This document shows, one piece after another, positions 6,120 to 13,565 of a stretch of 13,565 nucleotides of DNA; position 1 is the stretch's first letter, and the number at the start of each line of letters is the position of its first letter. This DNA is from an uncultured Lachnospiraceae bacterium (lineage in GTDB: Bacteria > Bacillota > Clostridia > Lachnospirales > Lachnospiraceae): NCBI GenBank assembly GCA_902767065.1, contig CACXFW010000043.1, forward strand, positions 1 to 13,565. Direction: 5' to 3'. A model generated the notes under the pieces. It had not been told where the DNA came from and made no database searches. It worked only from the letters and a program-made list of their open reading frames with translations. The position numbers were made by a program, and so were the translations under genes.

Positions 6120-7054
6120 AGCACCAGCTTAGCCGCTCCGTAGATCCCCGCGTCATTTCCAAGCGTCGCCAGGGCAAATGCCGCATCCTTGCATCCGGGG
6201 AACGCGTACTGGCGATAATACTTCTGCACGTAATCCAGAATGACCGGGCCTGCCTTCGACACGCCGCCGCCAATGACATAGATCTCCGGGTCGGTCACGC
6301 AGGCAAAGCCTGCAAGCGCCCTTCCCAGGTACAGCCCGAACTTCTCCGCGATTGCGTCGGCAACCTCGTCTCCGTTCCTGACCGCGTCCCAGACCATCTT
6401 CGCGTCCAGGCCGGTGATCCCGCGCAGGGTGCTCGGCGTATCCTGGTCCTTCTCCAGCTGCATCTTCGCGAGCCGGACAATCCCCGTCGCGGAAGCGACC
6501 TGCTCCAGGCATCCGACATTCCCGCAGTTGCACGGCTCTGACAGCTCGTCCGTCACATGAACATGGCCGATCTCACCTCCCGAGCCGTGTGCGCCGGCGA
6601 TGACCTTTCCCTCGACGACAATGCCGCCGCCGATTCCGGTTCCAAGCGTTACCATGATCAGATTCTTATGTCCGGCGCCGCCTCCCTTCCAGCACTCGCC
6701 CAGCGCTGCCGCATTGGCGTCATTGGCCGCCCTGGTGCGGATTCCGGTCAGCTTCTCCATCTCTCTGACGATGTTCACCTTTCCCCAGTGAAGATTGACG
6801 GCAAGCATGCAGACTCCATCCTCATCTACCGGACCCGGGATATCAAGGCCGATTCCCTCAATCTCATTCTTCGTCAGTCCGCGTTCATCCAGCTTTTCGG
6901 TGATCGTCTTCGCAATGTCAGGAAGGATGAAGGATCCATTCGCCTCAAGCCTGGTCGGGATCTCCCATTTATCAAGTACATTGCCCTCGGTATTGAACAG
7001 GCCGCACTTGATCGTGGTTCCGCCCACGTCGATCCCAAAGCAATACTTTTTCAT
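6116..7054 (-). CDS. glcK: ROK-family glucokinase
   Basis: The 312-residue protein phosphorylates glucose with ATP to glucose-6-phosphate in the cytoplasm. It has the ATP phosphate loop DVGGTT (about 9-14), the glucose-binding and catalytic ANDANAAALGE (about 110-120, Asp112 the base), LGTGIGGGI (about 137-145), GEIGHVHV (about 160-167) and the ROK zinc site, His164 with the cysteines of CNCGNVGC (about 175-182). IGGGVSKAG (about 261-269) lies in the C-terminal lobe. Length is that of Firmicute GlcK. The start has a GGGAGG ribosome binding site. The gene follows hprK by 12 bp, so sugar phosphorylation and the HPr-Ser control enzyme are made together. Glucose as substrate follows from the close match to GlcK, but mannose or N-acetyl sugars cannot be excluded. 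Confidence 0.94.
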   Translation of the reverse strand: MKKYCFGIDVGGTTIKCGLFNTEGNVLDKWEIPTRLEANGSFILPDIAKTITEKLDERGLTKNEIEGIGLDIPGPVDEDGVCMLAVNLHWGKVNIVREMEKLTGIRTRAANDANAAALGECWKGGGAGHKNLIMVTLGTGIGGGIVVEGKVIAGAHGSGGEIGHVHVTDELSEPCNCGNVGCLEQVASATGIVRLAKMQLEKDQDTPSTLRGITGLDAKMVWDAVRNGDEVADAIAEKFGLYLGRALAGFACVTDPEIYVIGGGVSKAGPVILDYVQKYYRQYAFPGCKDAAFALATLGNDAGIYGAAKLVL

Positions 7055-7066
7055 AACCGCCTCCCT

Positions 7067-8026
7067 TTATTCCTCCTCATCCTTATGCTTCGCCATATTC
7101 TTCATGATTCCCTGCTGCACCCGGTTATACAGCTCCTGGGCCGCATTGTAGCCCATCTTCTTCTGCCGGTGGTTGACCGCTGCGGATTCAACAATCACCG
7201 CAAGGTTCCTGCCCGGACGGATCGGAAGGGAATGGCAGGTAACCCGGTTGCCGAGAAACTCCGTGTACTCCTCCTGCAGCCCAAGACGGTCATACTCCTT
7301 GTCCTTATCCCACTCCTCCAGCTTGATGACGAGATCGATGTTCGTCGTATCCATGACCGATTCTACCCCGAACAGCGTCTTCACATTGATGATGCCGATT
7401 CCTCTCAGCTCGATAAAATGCCGCGTGATATCGGGGGCCGTACCCACCAGGGAATGATCCGATACCTTCCGGATCTCCACGACATCATCCGTAATCAGCC
7501 GGTGTCCGCGCTTGATCAGCTCCAGCGCGGCTTCGCTCTTCCCGATTCCGCTCTCTCCCATGATCAGGATGCCTTCCCCGTACACATCCACCAGAACCCC
7601 GTGGATCGTGATGCACGGCGCCAGCTCCACGTTCAGCCAGCGGATCACCTCCGCCACAAACGCGCTGGTCTCACGCGTGGTCATAAAGACAGGAACATCA
7701 TACCTGACCGCCAGCTCCAGCATGTCCTCATCCGGAATCGTTTTCGTCGTGTATACAAGTGCCGGAATCTTCGCGGCGAGCAGGCGCTCATAGATCACCC
7801 GCTTCCGCTCCCGGGACAGGGTGTCCAGATAGGTGTATTCGACATACCCGATCACCTGCAGGCGGTCCGCGTCAAAGTAATCGAAATAGCCTGTCAGCTG
7901 AAGGGCAGGCCGGTTGACTTCCGGCGTCGTCAGCATCTTCCCCTCAAGGCTCACGGATTCGGTGCGGTTCACCAGGTCCATCTTCTGAACCAGTTTCTCA
8001 ATCGGAACGCTGGATTGTGTATTCAT
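7067..8026 (-). CDS. hprK: HPr kinase/phosphorylase
   Basis: The 319-residue enzyme phosphorylates and dephosphorylates Ser46 of HPr, the switch for CcpA-dependent carbon catabolite repression in Firmicutes. The N-terminal domain (about 1-130) has RPALQLTGYFDYF; the catalytic domain has the conserved IHGVLVDVYG (His142), the P-loop GESGIGKS (about 157-164), ITDDVVEI (about 178-185), the family signature ELRGIGIINV (about 206-215) and the C-terminal loop IRPGRNLAVIVESAA (about 269-283). Nothing essential is missing and length is normal. The start ATG has GGAGG 7 nt upstream. It sits 116 bp after uvrC and 12 bp before glcK, a pairing typical of Clostridia. The leader carries a hairpin directly against the ribosome binding site. 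Confidence 0.97.
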   Translation of the reverse strand: MNTQSSVPIEKLVQKMDLVNRTESVSLEGKMLTTPEVNRPALQLTGYFDYFDADRLQVIGYVEYTYLDTLSRERKRVIYERLLAAKIPALVYTTKTIPDEDMLELAVRYDVPVFMTTRETSAFVAEVIRWLNVELAPCITIHGVLVDVYGEGILIMGESGIGKSEAALELIKRGHRLITDDVVEIRKVSDHSLVGTAPDITRHFIELRGIGIINVKTLFGVESVMDTTNIDLVIKLEEWDKDKEYDRLGLQEEYTEFLGNRVTCHSLPIRPGRNLAVIVESAAVNHRQKKMGYNAAQELYNRVQQGIMKNMAKHKDEEE

Positions 8027-8038
8027 AGGATGTCCTCC

Positions 8039-8057
8039 GAAGGAATCAGGTTCCTTC
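8039..8057 (-). promoter_or_regulatory. Hairpin abutting the hprK ribosome binding site
   Basis: GAAGGAA (8039-8045) and TTCCTTC (8051-8057) form a perfect 7-bp stem with a 5-nt loop; its 3' side touches the GGAGG of hprK directly. The ribosome binding site itself stays unpaired in this fold. No promoter of good quality was found in the 116-bp uvrC-hprK gap, so the stem may modulate translation or mark an RNA processing site. Confidence 0.35.
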
Positions 8058-8142
8058 CGTCATGAAAACAGCAGGAACAGCAGATCTTTTTTGCCGTACG
8101 GATCCCCGCCAGCAGAATCGTTTCAACAATAACACCAAAGCG

Positions 8143-10047
8143 TCACTTTGTCGAGGTGGGATGGAAAAACTCATATACTTTCCGCGCGCTTGCCGCATTC
8201 ATGGACGGCGCTTTCTTCAGATGCTCCTCATCGGCGTCACGGATTGCCTCGAGAGAGCCGAACGAGCGGAGCAGCGCCTTTCTCCTGGCCGGGCCGATCC
8301 CCTCAATCTCATCCAGGAGAGAATGTGTCTGGGCCTTTCCTCTCAGGGATCTGTGGTACTCGATCGCAAAACGGTGCGCTTCATCCTGTACCCTTGTAAT
8401 CAGCTTAAATCCTTCGGACCTTGTGTCAATCGGAAGCTCCACATTGTGGTAGTACAGTCCCCGGGTCCGGTGGTAATCATCCTTTACCATGCCGCAGACA
8501 GGGATGTCCATTCCAAGCTCCCTCAGGACCTCCTCCGCCACATTGACCTGTCCGCGGCCTCCGTCCATCATGATCAGGTCCGGGAATACGCTGAAGGAAG
8601 TGTCTGCGCACTCCAGATTTCTCTCCTCCAGCTCTTTTATTTCCTCCATTCCGTGCCGCATTCGTCTTCCGATCACTTCCTTTAAGGAAGCGTAATCGTT
8701 CGGTCCTTCGACACTGCGGATCTTAAACTTCCGGTAGTCGCTCCTTTTTGGCTGTCCCTTCTCAAATACAACCATGGAGCCTACGGATTCCACTCCGGAG
8801 GTGTTGGAAATATCATATGCCTCAACCCTTGTCAGGTGGCCAAGTCCCAGAAGCGACGCGATCTCCTGCATGGCACCGATCGTCCGGCCCTCCTCCAGGC
8901 GGATCCGCTCGCGGTCCATCTTCAGCGCGATCTGCGCGTTTTCCTTTGCCATCTTCACCAGACGGCTCTGTGTCCCCCTGACCGGGACCTTGAGGTAGAC
9001 ACGGTTTTTGCGCCTTGCGCTCAGCCACTCCCCGATCAGTTCCTGGTCTTCAATCCTGCACTCCAGCAGGATCTCTTTCGGCAGAAACGCGGACGACGCG
9101 TAGAACTGCCGGACAAAGGTCGACAGAACCCGCGCACTGACACTTTCTTCCGAAGGCATCGACGCGTCTTCCTCGCCGATCCTGAGGAAGCTGTGGTCTC
9201 TGCCGATCAGCTTGCCTCCCCGCACATAGAACACCTGAACCACCGCATCCGTACCGTCTGTTGCCAGCGCCAGGACGTCGCGGTCTTCCCCGTCTCCGCT
9301 TTCCATCTTCTGCTTCTGGGTCACGCTGATGACACTCTGCATCAGGTCCCGCATCTTTCCCGCCGTCTCATAGTCCATCGCCTCGCTTGCATCTTTCATG
9401 CGCTGCTCAAGCTCCTTCACGACAGACCGGTAATTTCCTTCCAGCAGGTCGATCGCCTGATCAATCTTTTTCCGGTATTCCTCCTTCGGAATCTTTCCCT
9501 GGCAGGGGGCATCGCACTGGCCGATCTGGTAATTCAGGCACGGACGCTCAAGGGCGATATCCCGTGGAAGGGATCGGCTGCAGTCCCTCACATGATACAG
9601 CTTCCGGAGAAGCTCGATCGTCTCCCTGACCGCAAATGAGCTCTTGAACGGTCCGAAATACCTGGCCCCGTCCTTCTTCATTTTTCTTGTGAAAAGAATG
9701 CGCGGATACTCCTCCCGGATCGTCACTTTGATATATGGATAAGTCTTGTCATCCTTGAGAAGGGTATTGTATTTGGGCCGGTTCTCCTTGATCAGGTTGT
9801 TCTCCAGCACCAGCGCTTCCAGCTCCGAATCCGTCACGATATACTCAAAGTACGCGATCCGGCTCACCATATGCTCGATCTTGGGGCCTCTTCCAAGTCT
9901 GTTCACGAAATACTGATGAACCCTCCGGTTCAGGTTGACCGCCTTTCCGACATAGAGGATTTCGTCCTTTTTCCCACGCATGATGTAGACGCCCGGTTTC
10001 TGAGGGAGCTTCTTCAGTTCTTCCTGCAGATCAAAGTCTGGGTTCAT
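8143..10047 (-). CDS. uvrC: Excinuclease ABC subunit C
   Basis: The 634-residue protein makes the dual incisions in nucleotide excision repair after UvrA-UvrB damage recognition. Domains in order: GIY-YIG nuclease (about 14-95; GVYIM at 19-23, LYVGKA at 31-36), four cysteines (156, 170, 178, 182) placed as in the UvrC iron-sulfur cluster site, UVR/UvrB-binding motif (about 206-240), RNase H-like nuclease (about 385-560; acidic residues in EAYDISNTSG and MMDGGRGQVN, and His in QDEAHRFAIEYHRS), and a C-terminal helix-hairpin-helix pair (about 575-630). The frame stays open to 10200, but the start is placed at 10047 because AGGAG lies 7 nt upstream and the family begins there; the extra 51 codons cross hairpins and are arginine-rich. 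It is a complete, ordinary UvrC. Confidence 0.96.
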   Translation of the reverse strand: MNPDFDLQEELKKLPQKPGVYIMRGKKDEILYVGKAVNLNRRVHQYFVNRLGRGPKIEHMVSRIAYFEYIVTDSELEALVLENNLIKENRPKYNTLLKDDKTYPYIKVTIREEYPRILFTRKMKKDGARYFGPFKSSFAVRETIELLRKLYHVRDCSRSLPRDIALERPCLNYQIGQCDAPCQGKIPKEEYRKKIDQAIDLLEGNYRSVVKELEQRMKDASEAMDYETAGKMRDLMQSVISVTQKQKMESGDGEDRDVLALATDGTDAVVQVFYVRGGKLIGRDHSFLRIGEEDASMPSEESVSARVLSTFVRQFYASSAFLPKEILLECRIEDQELIGEWLSARRKNRVYLKVPVRGTQSRLVKMAKENAQIALKMDRERIRLEEGRTIGAMQEIASLLGLGHLTRVEAYDISNTSGVESVGSMVVFEKGQPKRSDYRKFKIRSVEGPNDYASLKEVIGRRMRHGMEEIKELEERNLECADTSFSVFPDLIMMDGGRGQVNVAEEVLRELGMDIPVCGMVKDDYHRTRGLYYHNVELPIDTRSEGFKLITRVQDEAHRFAIEYHRSLRGKAQTHSLLDEIEGIGPARRKALLRSFGSLEAIRDADEEHLKKAPSMNAASARKVYEFFHPTSTK

Positions 10048-10080
10048 CGCCATTCTCCTGTGGATATCCATTCCGCCGCA

Positions 10081-10138
10081 GGCAGTACGCTGCCCTGGCA
10101 CGGTTCCTGCCGCCGCCTTTCTCCCCGGGCGGCAGGAA
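10081..10138 (-). promoter_or_regulatory. Two hairpins in the uvrC leader
   Basis: TTCCTGCCGCC (10104-10114) and GGCGGCAGGAA (10128-10138) form a perfect 11-bp stem with a 13-nt loop. Downstream in the transcript, GGCAG (10081-10085) pairs with CTGCC (10090-10094) around a 4-nt loop. No T-tract follows either. They lie between the upstream terminator-like stem and the uvrC start; no promoter with good -35 and -10 boxes was found in this stretch. Confidence 0.4.
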
Positions 10139-10159
10139 ACTGACAAGCGAAGAAGTCTG

Positions 10160-10193
10160 AAACGCACAGAGGCCCTTCCGCCCCTGTGCGTTT
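10160..10193 (-). terminator. Strong, nearly symmetric terminator-like hairpin after the PAP2 gene
   Basis: A 14-bp stem (10160-10173 with 10180-10193, one G-U pair on the minus-strand RNA, 6-nt loop) begins about 39 bp after the PAP2 gene stop. The A3/T3 ends give a short U-run for minus-strand transcripts and, with the following T, TTTT for plus-strand ones, so it could work in both directions. It separates ftsH-PAP2 from uvrC and the genes after it. Confidence 0.6.
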
Positions 10194-10231
10194 TCATCAA
10201 ATCAGTTCTTCCCGAAGGATCTGTACAGTTC

Positions 10232-10948
10232 CTAATTTGCCGTTGTCCGTGAAGAGGACGATCCCCGGTATACCGTCTCTTTCGCCAATGCCTTCTCTTC
10301 CTCGGTTTCGAAGATCCTGTCGCTGATGATCTGTATCAGCACGCCCATCACAAGCCCCAGCGAAACATCGATCACGGAATGCTGCTTCAGGAACATGGTG
10401 GACAGAATGATCATAACGCCGAGCACGTTGCTGGCCACAAAGACGCCCTTTCTCCGTCGAAGCTTCGCGTTCGAATTGATCGCGTGGCACACCACCACGG
10501 TGTTATACACGTGGATGCTGGGCAGCACATTGGTCGAAGTATCGATCCTGTACAGGAATGCGACAAGCTTCCCGCACAGACTGGAGGTATCCACTGTATC
10601 CGGCCTCAGGAACAGGCGGTTCGGATAGACGACGGAAACGACAAGAAATACGGTCATTCCCAGCATCAGCGCCGTGATCAGCCTGTAGTATTCATACTTC
10701 TCCGCTTTCAGAACGAACCATCCGACCACATAGATATTAAACACAAACCATATCGCGTACGGAATAATAAAATACTCACAGAACGGGATCTGGTCGTCCA
10801 GCCAGGTATGGATCACATGATAATGGACATGCCGGGCATTCTCCATGATCCTGAATCCACCTATATAGATTACCATGTAGGCAATGATCCACCAGACCTC
10901 ACGGTGTGTCCGGAAGAGGTGGATCAGGCTTCTGATTCTTCGTATCAT
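10232..10948 (-). CDS. PAP2-family membrane phosphatase
   Basis: The 238-residue protein is a polytopic membrane protein of the PAP2 (type 2 phosphatidic acid phosphatase) superfamily, with hydrophobic helices at about 20-32, 58-80, 89-107, 168-185 and 193-208. The three active-site motifs can be traced: a basic/RP motif YPNRLFLRP (about 108-116), PSIH (143-146) and KQHSVIDV (188-195, with His190 and Asp194). Such enzymes remove phosphate from lipid phosphates or isoprenoid diphosphates, or transfer head groups; here the target could be phosphatidic acid or undecaprenyl diphosphate, which sequence cannot settle. The layout with spaced RP motif resembles the inositol-phosphotransferase-like branch. 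It lies 48 bp after ftsH, with a GC-only hairpin between, and is probably in the same transcript. The last ten residues are Ser/Thr-rich and polar. Confidence 0.88.
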   Translation of the reverse strand: MIRRIRSLIHLFRTHREVWWIIAYMVIYIGGFRIMENARHVHYHVIHTWLDDQIPFCEYFIIPYAIWFVFNIYVVGWFVLKAEKYEYYRLITALMLGMTVFLVVSVVYPNRLFLRPDTVDTSSLCGKLVAFLYRIDTSTNVLPSIHVYNTVVVCHAINSNAKLRRRKGVFVASNVLGVMIILSTMFLKQHSVIDVSLGLVMGVLIQIISDRIFETEEEKALAKETVYRGSSSSRTTAN

Positions 10949-10964
10949 ATCCTCATCAAACCTC

Positions 10965-10987
10965 CCGGGGGTCTTGACAGCCCCCGG
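10965..10987 (-). promoter_or_regulatory. GC-only hairpin between ftsH and the PAP2 gene
   Basis: CCGGGGG (10965-10971) and CCCCCGG (10981-10987) make a 7-bp all-GC stem with a 9-nt loop. It is followed in the transcript by GAGG..GAGG before the PAP2 start, not by a T-tract, so it is more likely an RNA stability or translation-setting element than a terminator. Part of the purine-rich GGGAGG overlaps the base of the stem. Confidence 0.4.
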
Positions 10988-10996
10988 TATACAATG

Positions 10997-13405
10997 TCAT
11001 CTCGTCTCCTGCGTTTCTTCCGCGCTCTTTTCTTCCGGTGAAACCGGCTCTGTCCCTGAATTCGATGCTGCGGGGGCAGCTGTCTTAGCCTGCGGCGCAG
11101 GCGCGGGGCCGGCTGTCTCTTCCTTCGGGGCCGGCGCGGGACTGACTGCCTTTGCCTGCGGCGCAGGCGCGGAGCTTAAGGTCTCTTCCTTCGGGGCCGG
11201 CGCGGGACTGGCTGCCTTTGCCTGCGGCGCAGGCGCGGGTCCGGCTGTCCCTTCCTTCGGACCCGGCGCGGGACTGACTGCCTTTGCCTGCGGCGCAGGC
11301 GCGGGGCCGGCTGTCCCTTCCTTCGGAGCAGGCGCGGGGCCGGCTGTCCCTTCCTTCGGGGCCGGTGCACAGGCTCCTGCCTCTGTCTGCGGCCTGACGG
11401 ATGAAGACTGGCCCAGACCGGCGTCTCCCGCCTTCTCAGCGGAAGGCGAAGCGATGGACTGCGGTGCACGCATCCCGGATGTGCGGATTCCCGACTTCTC
11501 CACGATGCGTCCTTCGTGTTGTTTTGCCTGGGGATCCGTTCCCTCGACCCGGTGCAGAATCTCCATGAATTCCTTGCCGGTGATGGTCTCCTTCTCGATC
11601 AGGAAGGCAGCGATCTCGTCCATCGCTTTCCGGTGCTCGGACAGGATCTTCTTCGCCTGGTCATAAGACTGCTTCAGGATCTTGATCACTTCCTGGTCAA
11701 CCTGGGCGGCAGTGACGTCGGAACAGTTCATGACGACCCTTCCGTCATCCAGGAACTGCGCCGCGGGCGCCTCCAGCTGGGCCAGTCCGAACTTCTCAGA
11801 CATACCGTACTGCGTGACCATCGCCCGGGCTACCTTCGTCGCTTTCTCAATATCATTCGCGGCACCGGTTGTCACCGTATTAAATACGATCTCTTCCGCG
11901 GCGCGGCCGGCAACAAATTCCACAAGCATCGCGCGGATCTCTTTTTCCGTATTGAGGTACTTCTCCTCCTCCGGCACATTCATGACATAGCCAAGCGCAC
12001 CCATCGTGCGGGGTACAATGGTAATCTTCTGCACCGGCTCCGAATCCTTCTGAAGCGCGGAGACAAGCGCGTGGCCAACCTCATGATAAGATACGATCTT
12101 ACGCTCCTCCTGAGACAGGATCCGGCTCTTCTTCTCCTTGCCCACCAGCACGATCTCGACTGACTCCAGCAGATCCTTCTGGCTCACGGCGCTCCTGTGG
12201 TTCTTGACCGCAAGGATCGCCGCCTCATTGATCATGTTCGCAAGATCCGATCCGACCGCGCCGGAGGTTGCAAGCGCGACCTCCTTCAGATCGACCGTCT
12301 CATCCATATGGACATCCTTCGAATGGACCTTCAGTACATCAATCCTCCCCTGAAGATCCGGCTTCTCGACCGTAACTCTGCGGTCAAAACGTCCGGGACG
12401 AAGCAGTGCCGGATCCAGCACCTCCGGCCGGTTCGTAGCCGCCAGGATCAGAAGACCCTTGGAGGTATCGAATCCATCCATCTCTGACAGAAGCTGGTTG
12501 AGCGTCTGCTCCCTCTCATCATTTCCGCCATACGCGCCGGAGTTCCTGCTCTTGCCGATGGCGTCGATCTCATCGATGAAAATAATGCAGGGCGCATTCT
12601 TCTTTGCCTCATCAAACAGGTCTCTCACACGGCTTGCGCCGACGCCGACAAACATTTCCACAAAGTCCGAACCTGTCAGGGAGAAGAACGGAACATGCGC
12701 CTCTCCCGCCACGGCCTTTGCCAGCAGGGTCTTTCCGGTTCCGGGAGGGCCGACAAGCAGGCAGCCCTTCGGCAGCTTGGCGCCGATCTGCGCATACTTC
12801 TCCGGGTGCTCCAGAAACTCGACGGTCTCCTGCAGGGATTCCTTTGCCTCGTCCTGACCGGCGACATCCTTGAACGTCACCCCTGTCTCCGACTGCATGT
12901 ACATCTTCGCGCGGCTCTTGCCTACGCCCATCATGCCCCCTGCACCGGACATCCTGCGCAGCACGACGCCCATCAGGATCCAGATCAGGATCAGCGGCGC
13001 AAAGCTCAGGATGACATTCAGAATCAGGCTTGTCGTGTTGTCCGGGATAACCTGCTTGAACTCTACATTCGCCTTGTCGAGACGCTGAACGATTTCAGGA
13101 TCCACGATGCGCCCCGTGTAATAGGTCATCTCGATCCCCTGGCTGGCCAGGTTCTGCTTCTTCGTCACGATGGTCAGCTTATCGGAATCCAGTGTCACCG
13201 ACTCCACCAGATCCTGTTCCAGAAGATCCAGGAACTGATCATAGGAGATCTCCATGGATGTGGAGTCGTTCATCATCCTGTTGAAGAAGCTCATCAGCAC
13301 AAGCGTGATCAGCGTCACCACCAGGAAAATCAGGAGGGAGGAATGGTTGCGGTTCTGGTTGCCTCCCCTGTTCCCGCCTCCGTTATTTTGATTGTTCTCG
13401 TTCAT
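10997..13405 (-). CDS. ftsH: ATP-dependent zinc metalloprotease FtsH with long repetitive tail
   Basis: The 802-residue protein is a hexameric membrane protease that extracts and degrades membrane and unstable cytosolic proteins. Order: Asn/Gly-rich N-terminus (1-20), TM1 (about 24-42), extracytoplasmic domain (about 45-125), TM2 (about 127-149), AAA+ module with Walker A GPPGTGKT (219-226), Walker B IFIDE (275-279) and arginine-finger region [20 protein letters not shown] (322-341), then the zinc protease with HEVGH (441-445) and the third ligand Asp518 in ANDIEKA. All key residues are present. Homology to ordinary FtsH ends near residue 625; the remaining roughly 175 residues are unlike the usual short tail and include nine tandem 11-residue Pro/Ala repeats (679-777). 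The start is the family start, but the ribosome binding site is weak (an AAGGA sits 14 nt away). It precedes the PAP2 gene by 48 bp. Confidence 0.96.
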   Translation of the reverse strand: MNENNQNNGGGNRGGNQNRNHSSLLIFLVVTLITLVLMSFFNRMMNDSTSMEISYDQFLDLLEQDLVESVTLDSDKLTIVTKKQNLASQGIEMTYYTGRIVDPEIVQRLDKANVEFKQVIPDNTTSLILNVILSFAPLILIWILMGVVLRRMSGAGGMMGVGKSRAKMYMQSETGVTFKDVAGQDEAKESLQETVEFLEHPEKYAQIGAKLPKGCLLVGPPGTGKTLLAKAVAGEAHVPFFSLTGSDFVEMFVGVGASRVRDLFDEAKKNAPCIIFIDEIDAIGKSRNSGAYGGNDEREQTLNQLLSEMDGFDTSKGLLILAATNRPEVLDPALLRPGRFDRRVTVEKPDLQGRIDVLKVHSKDVHMDETVDLKEVALATSGAVGSDLANMINEAAILAVKNHRSAVSQKDLLESVEIVLVGKEKKSRILSQEERKIVSYHEVGHALVSALQKDSEPVQKITIVPRTMGALGYVMNVPEEEKYLNTEKEIRAMLVEFVAGRAAEEIVFNTVTTGAANDIEKATKVARAMVTQYGMSEKFGLAQLEAPAAQFLDDGRVVMNCSDVTAAQVDQEVIKILKQSYDQAKKILSEHRKAMDEIAAFLIEKETITGKEFMEILHRVEGTDPQAKQHEGRIVEKSGIRTSGMRAPQSIASPSAEKAGDAGLGQSSSVRPQTEAGACAPAPKEGTAGPAPAPKEGTAGPAPAPQAKAVSPAPGPKEGTAGPAPAPQAKAASPAPAPKEETLSSAPAPQAKAVSPAPAPKEETAGPAPAPQAKTAAPAASNSGTEPVSPEEKSAEETQETR
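11075..11371 (-). repeat. Nine 33-bp tandem repeats inside ftsH
   Basis: Nine in-frame 33-bp units encode 11-residue blocks of two types, [15 protein letters not shown] and [15 protein letters not shown], mostly alternating so that a 66-bp higher-order unit appears. Two units (11135-11167 and 11267-11299) are identical over all 33 bp and are spaced four units apart, which suggests recent duplication. The repeats form a flexible, extended Pro/Ala linker in the FtsH tail, reminiscent of linkers in lipoyl-domain proteins. Confidence 0.9.
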
Positions 13406-13503
13406 CTTTTCTGCCTGTTCCTTTATTCAAACATCTTGCTGCCTTTCCAGACGTCCCGGCTTTGCACCTGTAAGGAAGCTTACTTGTAATTATTCAGCAC
13501 CTC
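13406..13503 (-). promoter_or_regulatory. ftsH leader, no clear promoter
   Basis: This stretch carries a short GTAAG/CTTAC hairpin (about 13470-13484) and, 17 bp before ftsH, a three-codon frame ATG TTT GAA TAA (13423-13434) that could be a tiny upstream reading frame or chance. No good pair of -35 and -10 boxes was found, so the promoter is probably further upstream, outside the window. Confidence 0.25.
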
Positions 13504-13565
13504 CTGGAATTGCTCATGATCCAGTCAGATAAGCTTGCTTATCTGACGGATCTGAGCGGTTCCAG
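13504..13565. repeat. Long inverted repeat reaching the right edge
   Basis: The left arm (13504-13534, 31 nt) and right arm (13537-13565, 29 nt) are reverse complements with one two-base mismatch and two single-base gaps, around a 2-nt centre TT. The inner 11 bp on each side (GTCAGATAAGC and its complement) are perfect. The arms end exactly at the window edge, so the repeat may go on. No gene was recognised here; the frame on the minus strand is interrupted by a TGA at 13519-13521. Confidence 0.7.

Noticed and set aside
6557..8065. 502-codon plus-strand open frame
   Set aside because: It is a shadow of glcK and hprK, both of which have full catalytic motifs on the minus strand; the product resembles no known family.
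11075..11371. CRISPR-like array
   Set aside because: The units are contiguous 33-bp in-frame coding repeats without unique spacers.
10884..11666. Plus-strand frame with Gly/Ala-rich repeats
   Set aside because: The repeats are the complement of the Pro/Ala repeats of FtsH; the coding sense is fixed by the intact protease upstream in the minus-strand frame.
13480..13565. Selenocysteine-type or read-through TGA in an upstream gene end
   Set aside because: The frame has an in-frame TGA followed by a plausible C-terminus and then TAA, but only about 12 codons are visible upstream, they lie in the inverted repeat, and no protein family is recognised.

Overview
The window reads as chromosomal DNA of a moderately GC-rich, low-complexity-poor Firmicute, most likely a Clostridia member near Lachnospiraceae. 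This is inferred from the gene types (HPr kinase, ROK glucokinase with a zinc CxCxxxxC motif, VanW-family protein, short-form CstA, an Lrp/AsnC plus aminotransferase pair), the strong AGGAGG-type ribosome binding sites, and the lack of outer-membrane or proteobacterial genes. No mobile element, CRISPR array, rRNA or tRNA was seen. Every convincing gene lies on the minus strand, so transcription runs from high to low coordinates; the long plus-strand reading frames are antisense shadows.

In order of transcription: ftsH (10997-13405, membrane AAA protease with an unusual repetitive C-terminal tail), a PAP2-family membrane phosphatase (10232-10948), a strong hairpin/terminator (10160-10193), uvrC (8143-10047), hprK (7067-8026), glcK (6116-7054), a doubtful 60-codon frame overlapping the glcK stop (5937-6119), a 33-residue membrane microprotein with an excellent ribosome binding site (5809-5910), a VanW-family surface protein (4234-5796), and a stand-alone AIR-synthase C-terminal domain (3755-4231). 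After a 151-bp gap with a long-range inverted repeat come an Lrp/AsnC regulator (3121-3603) and a class I aminotransferase (1917-3104), a pair resembling the alaR-alaT arrangement. A 217-bp gap with a near-consensus promoter and an operator-like dyad leads into a CstA-family transporter (233-1699). The window ends with a row of hairpins (1-188).

The functional theme is carbon control and envelope maintenance: HprK sets HPr-Ser phosphorylation, GlcK phosphorylates glucose, CstA imports pyruvate or peptides, the Lrp-linked aminotransferase connects pyruvate/2-oxoglutarate to amino acids, and FtsH, PAP2, VanW and the microprotein act at the membrane. This is mainly a housekeeping region and I do not see a clear new multi-gene system. 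The items most worth a second look are the 11-residue tandem repeats in FtsH, the membrane microprotein next to vanW, the stand-alone AIRS_C protein, the structured leaders, and the long inverted repeat at the right-hand edge (13504-13565).
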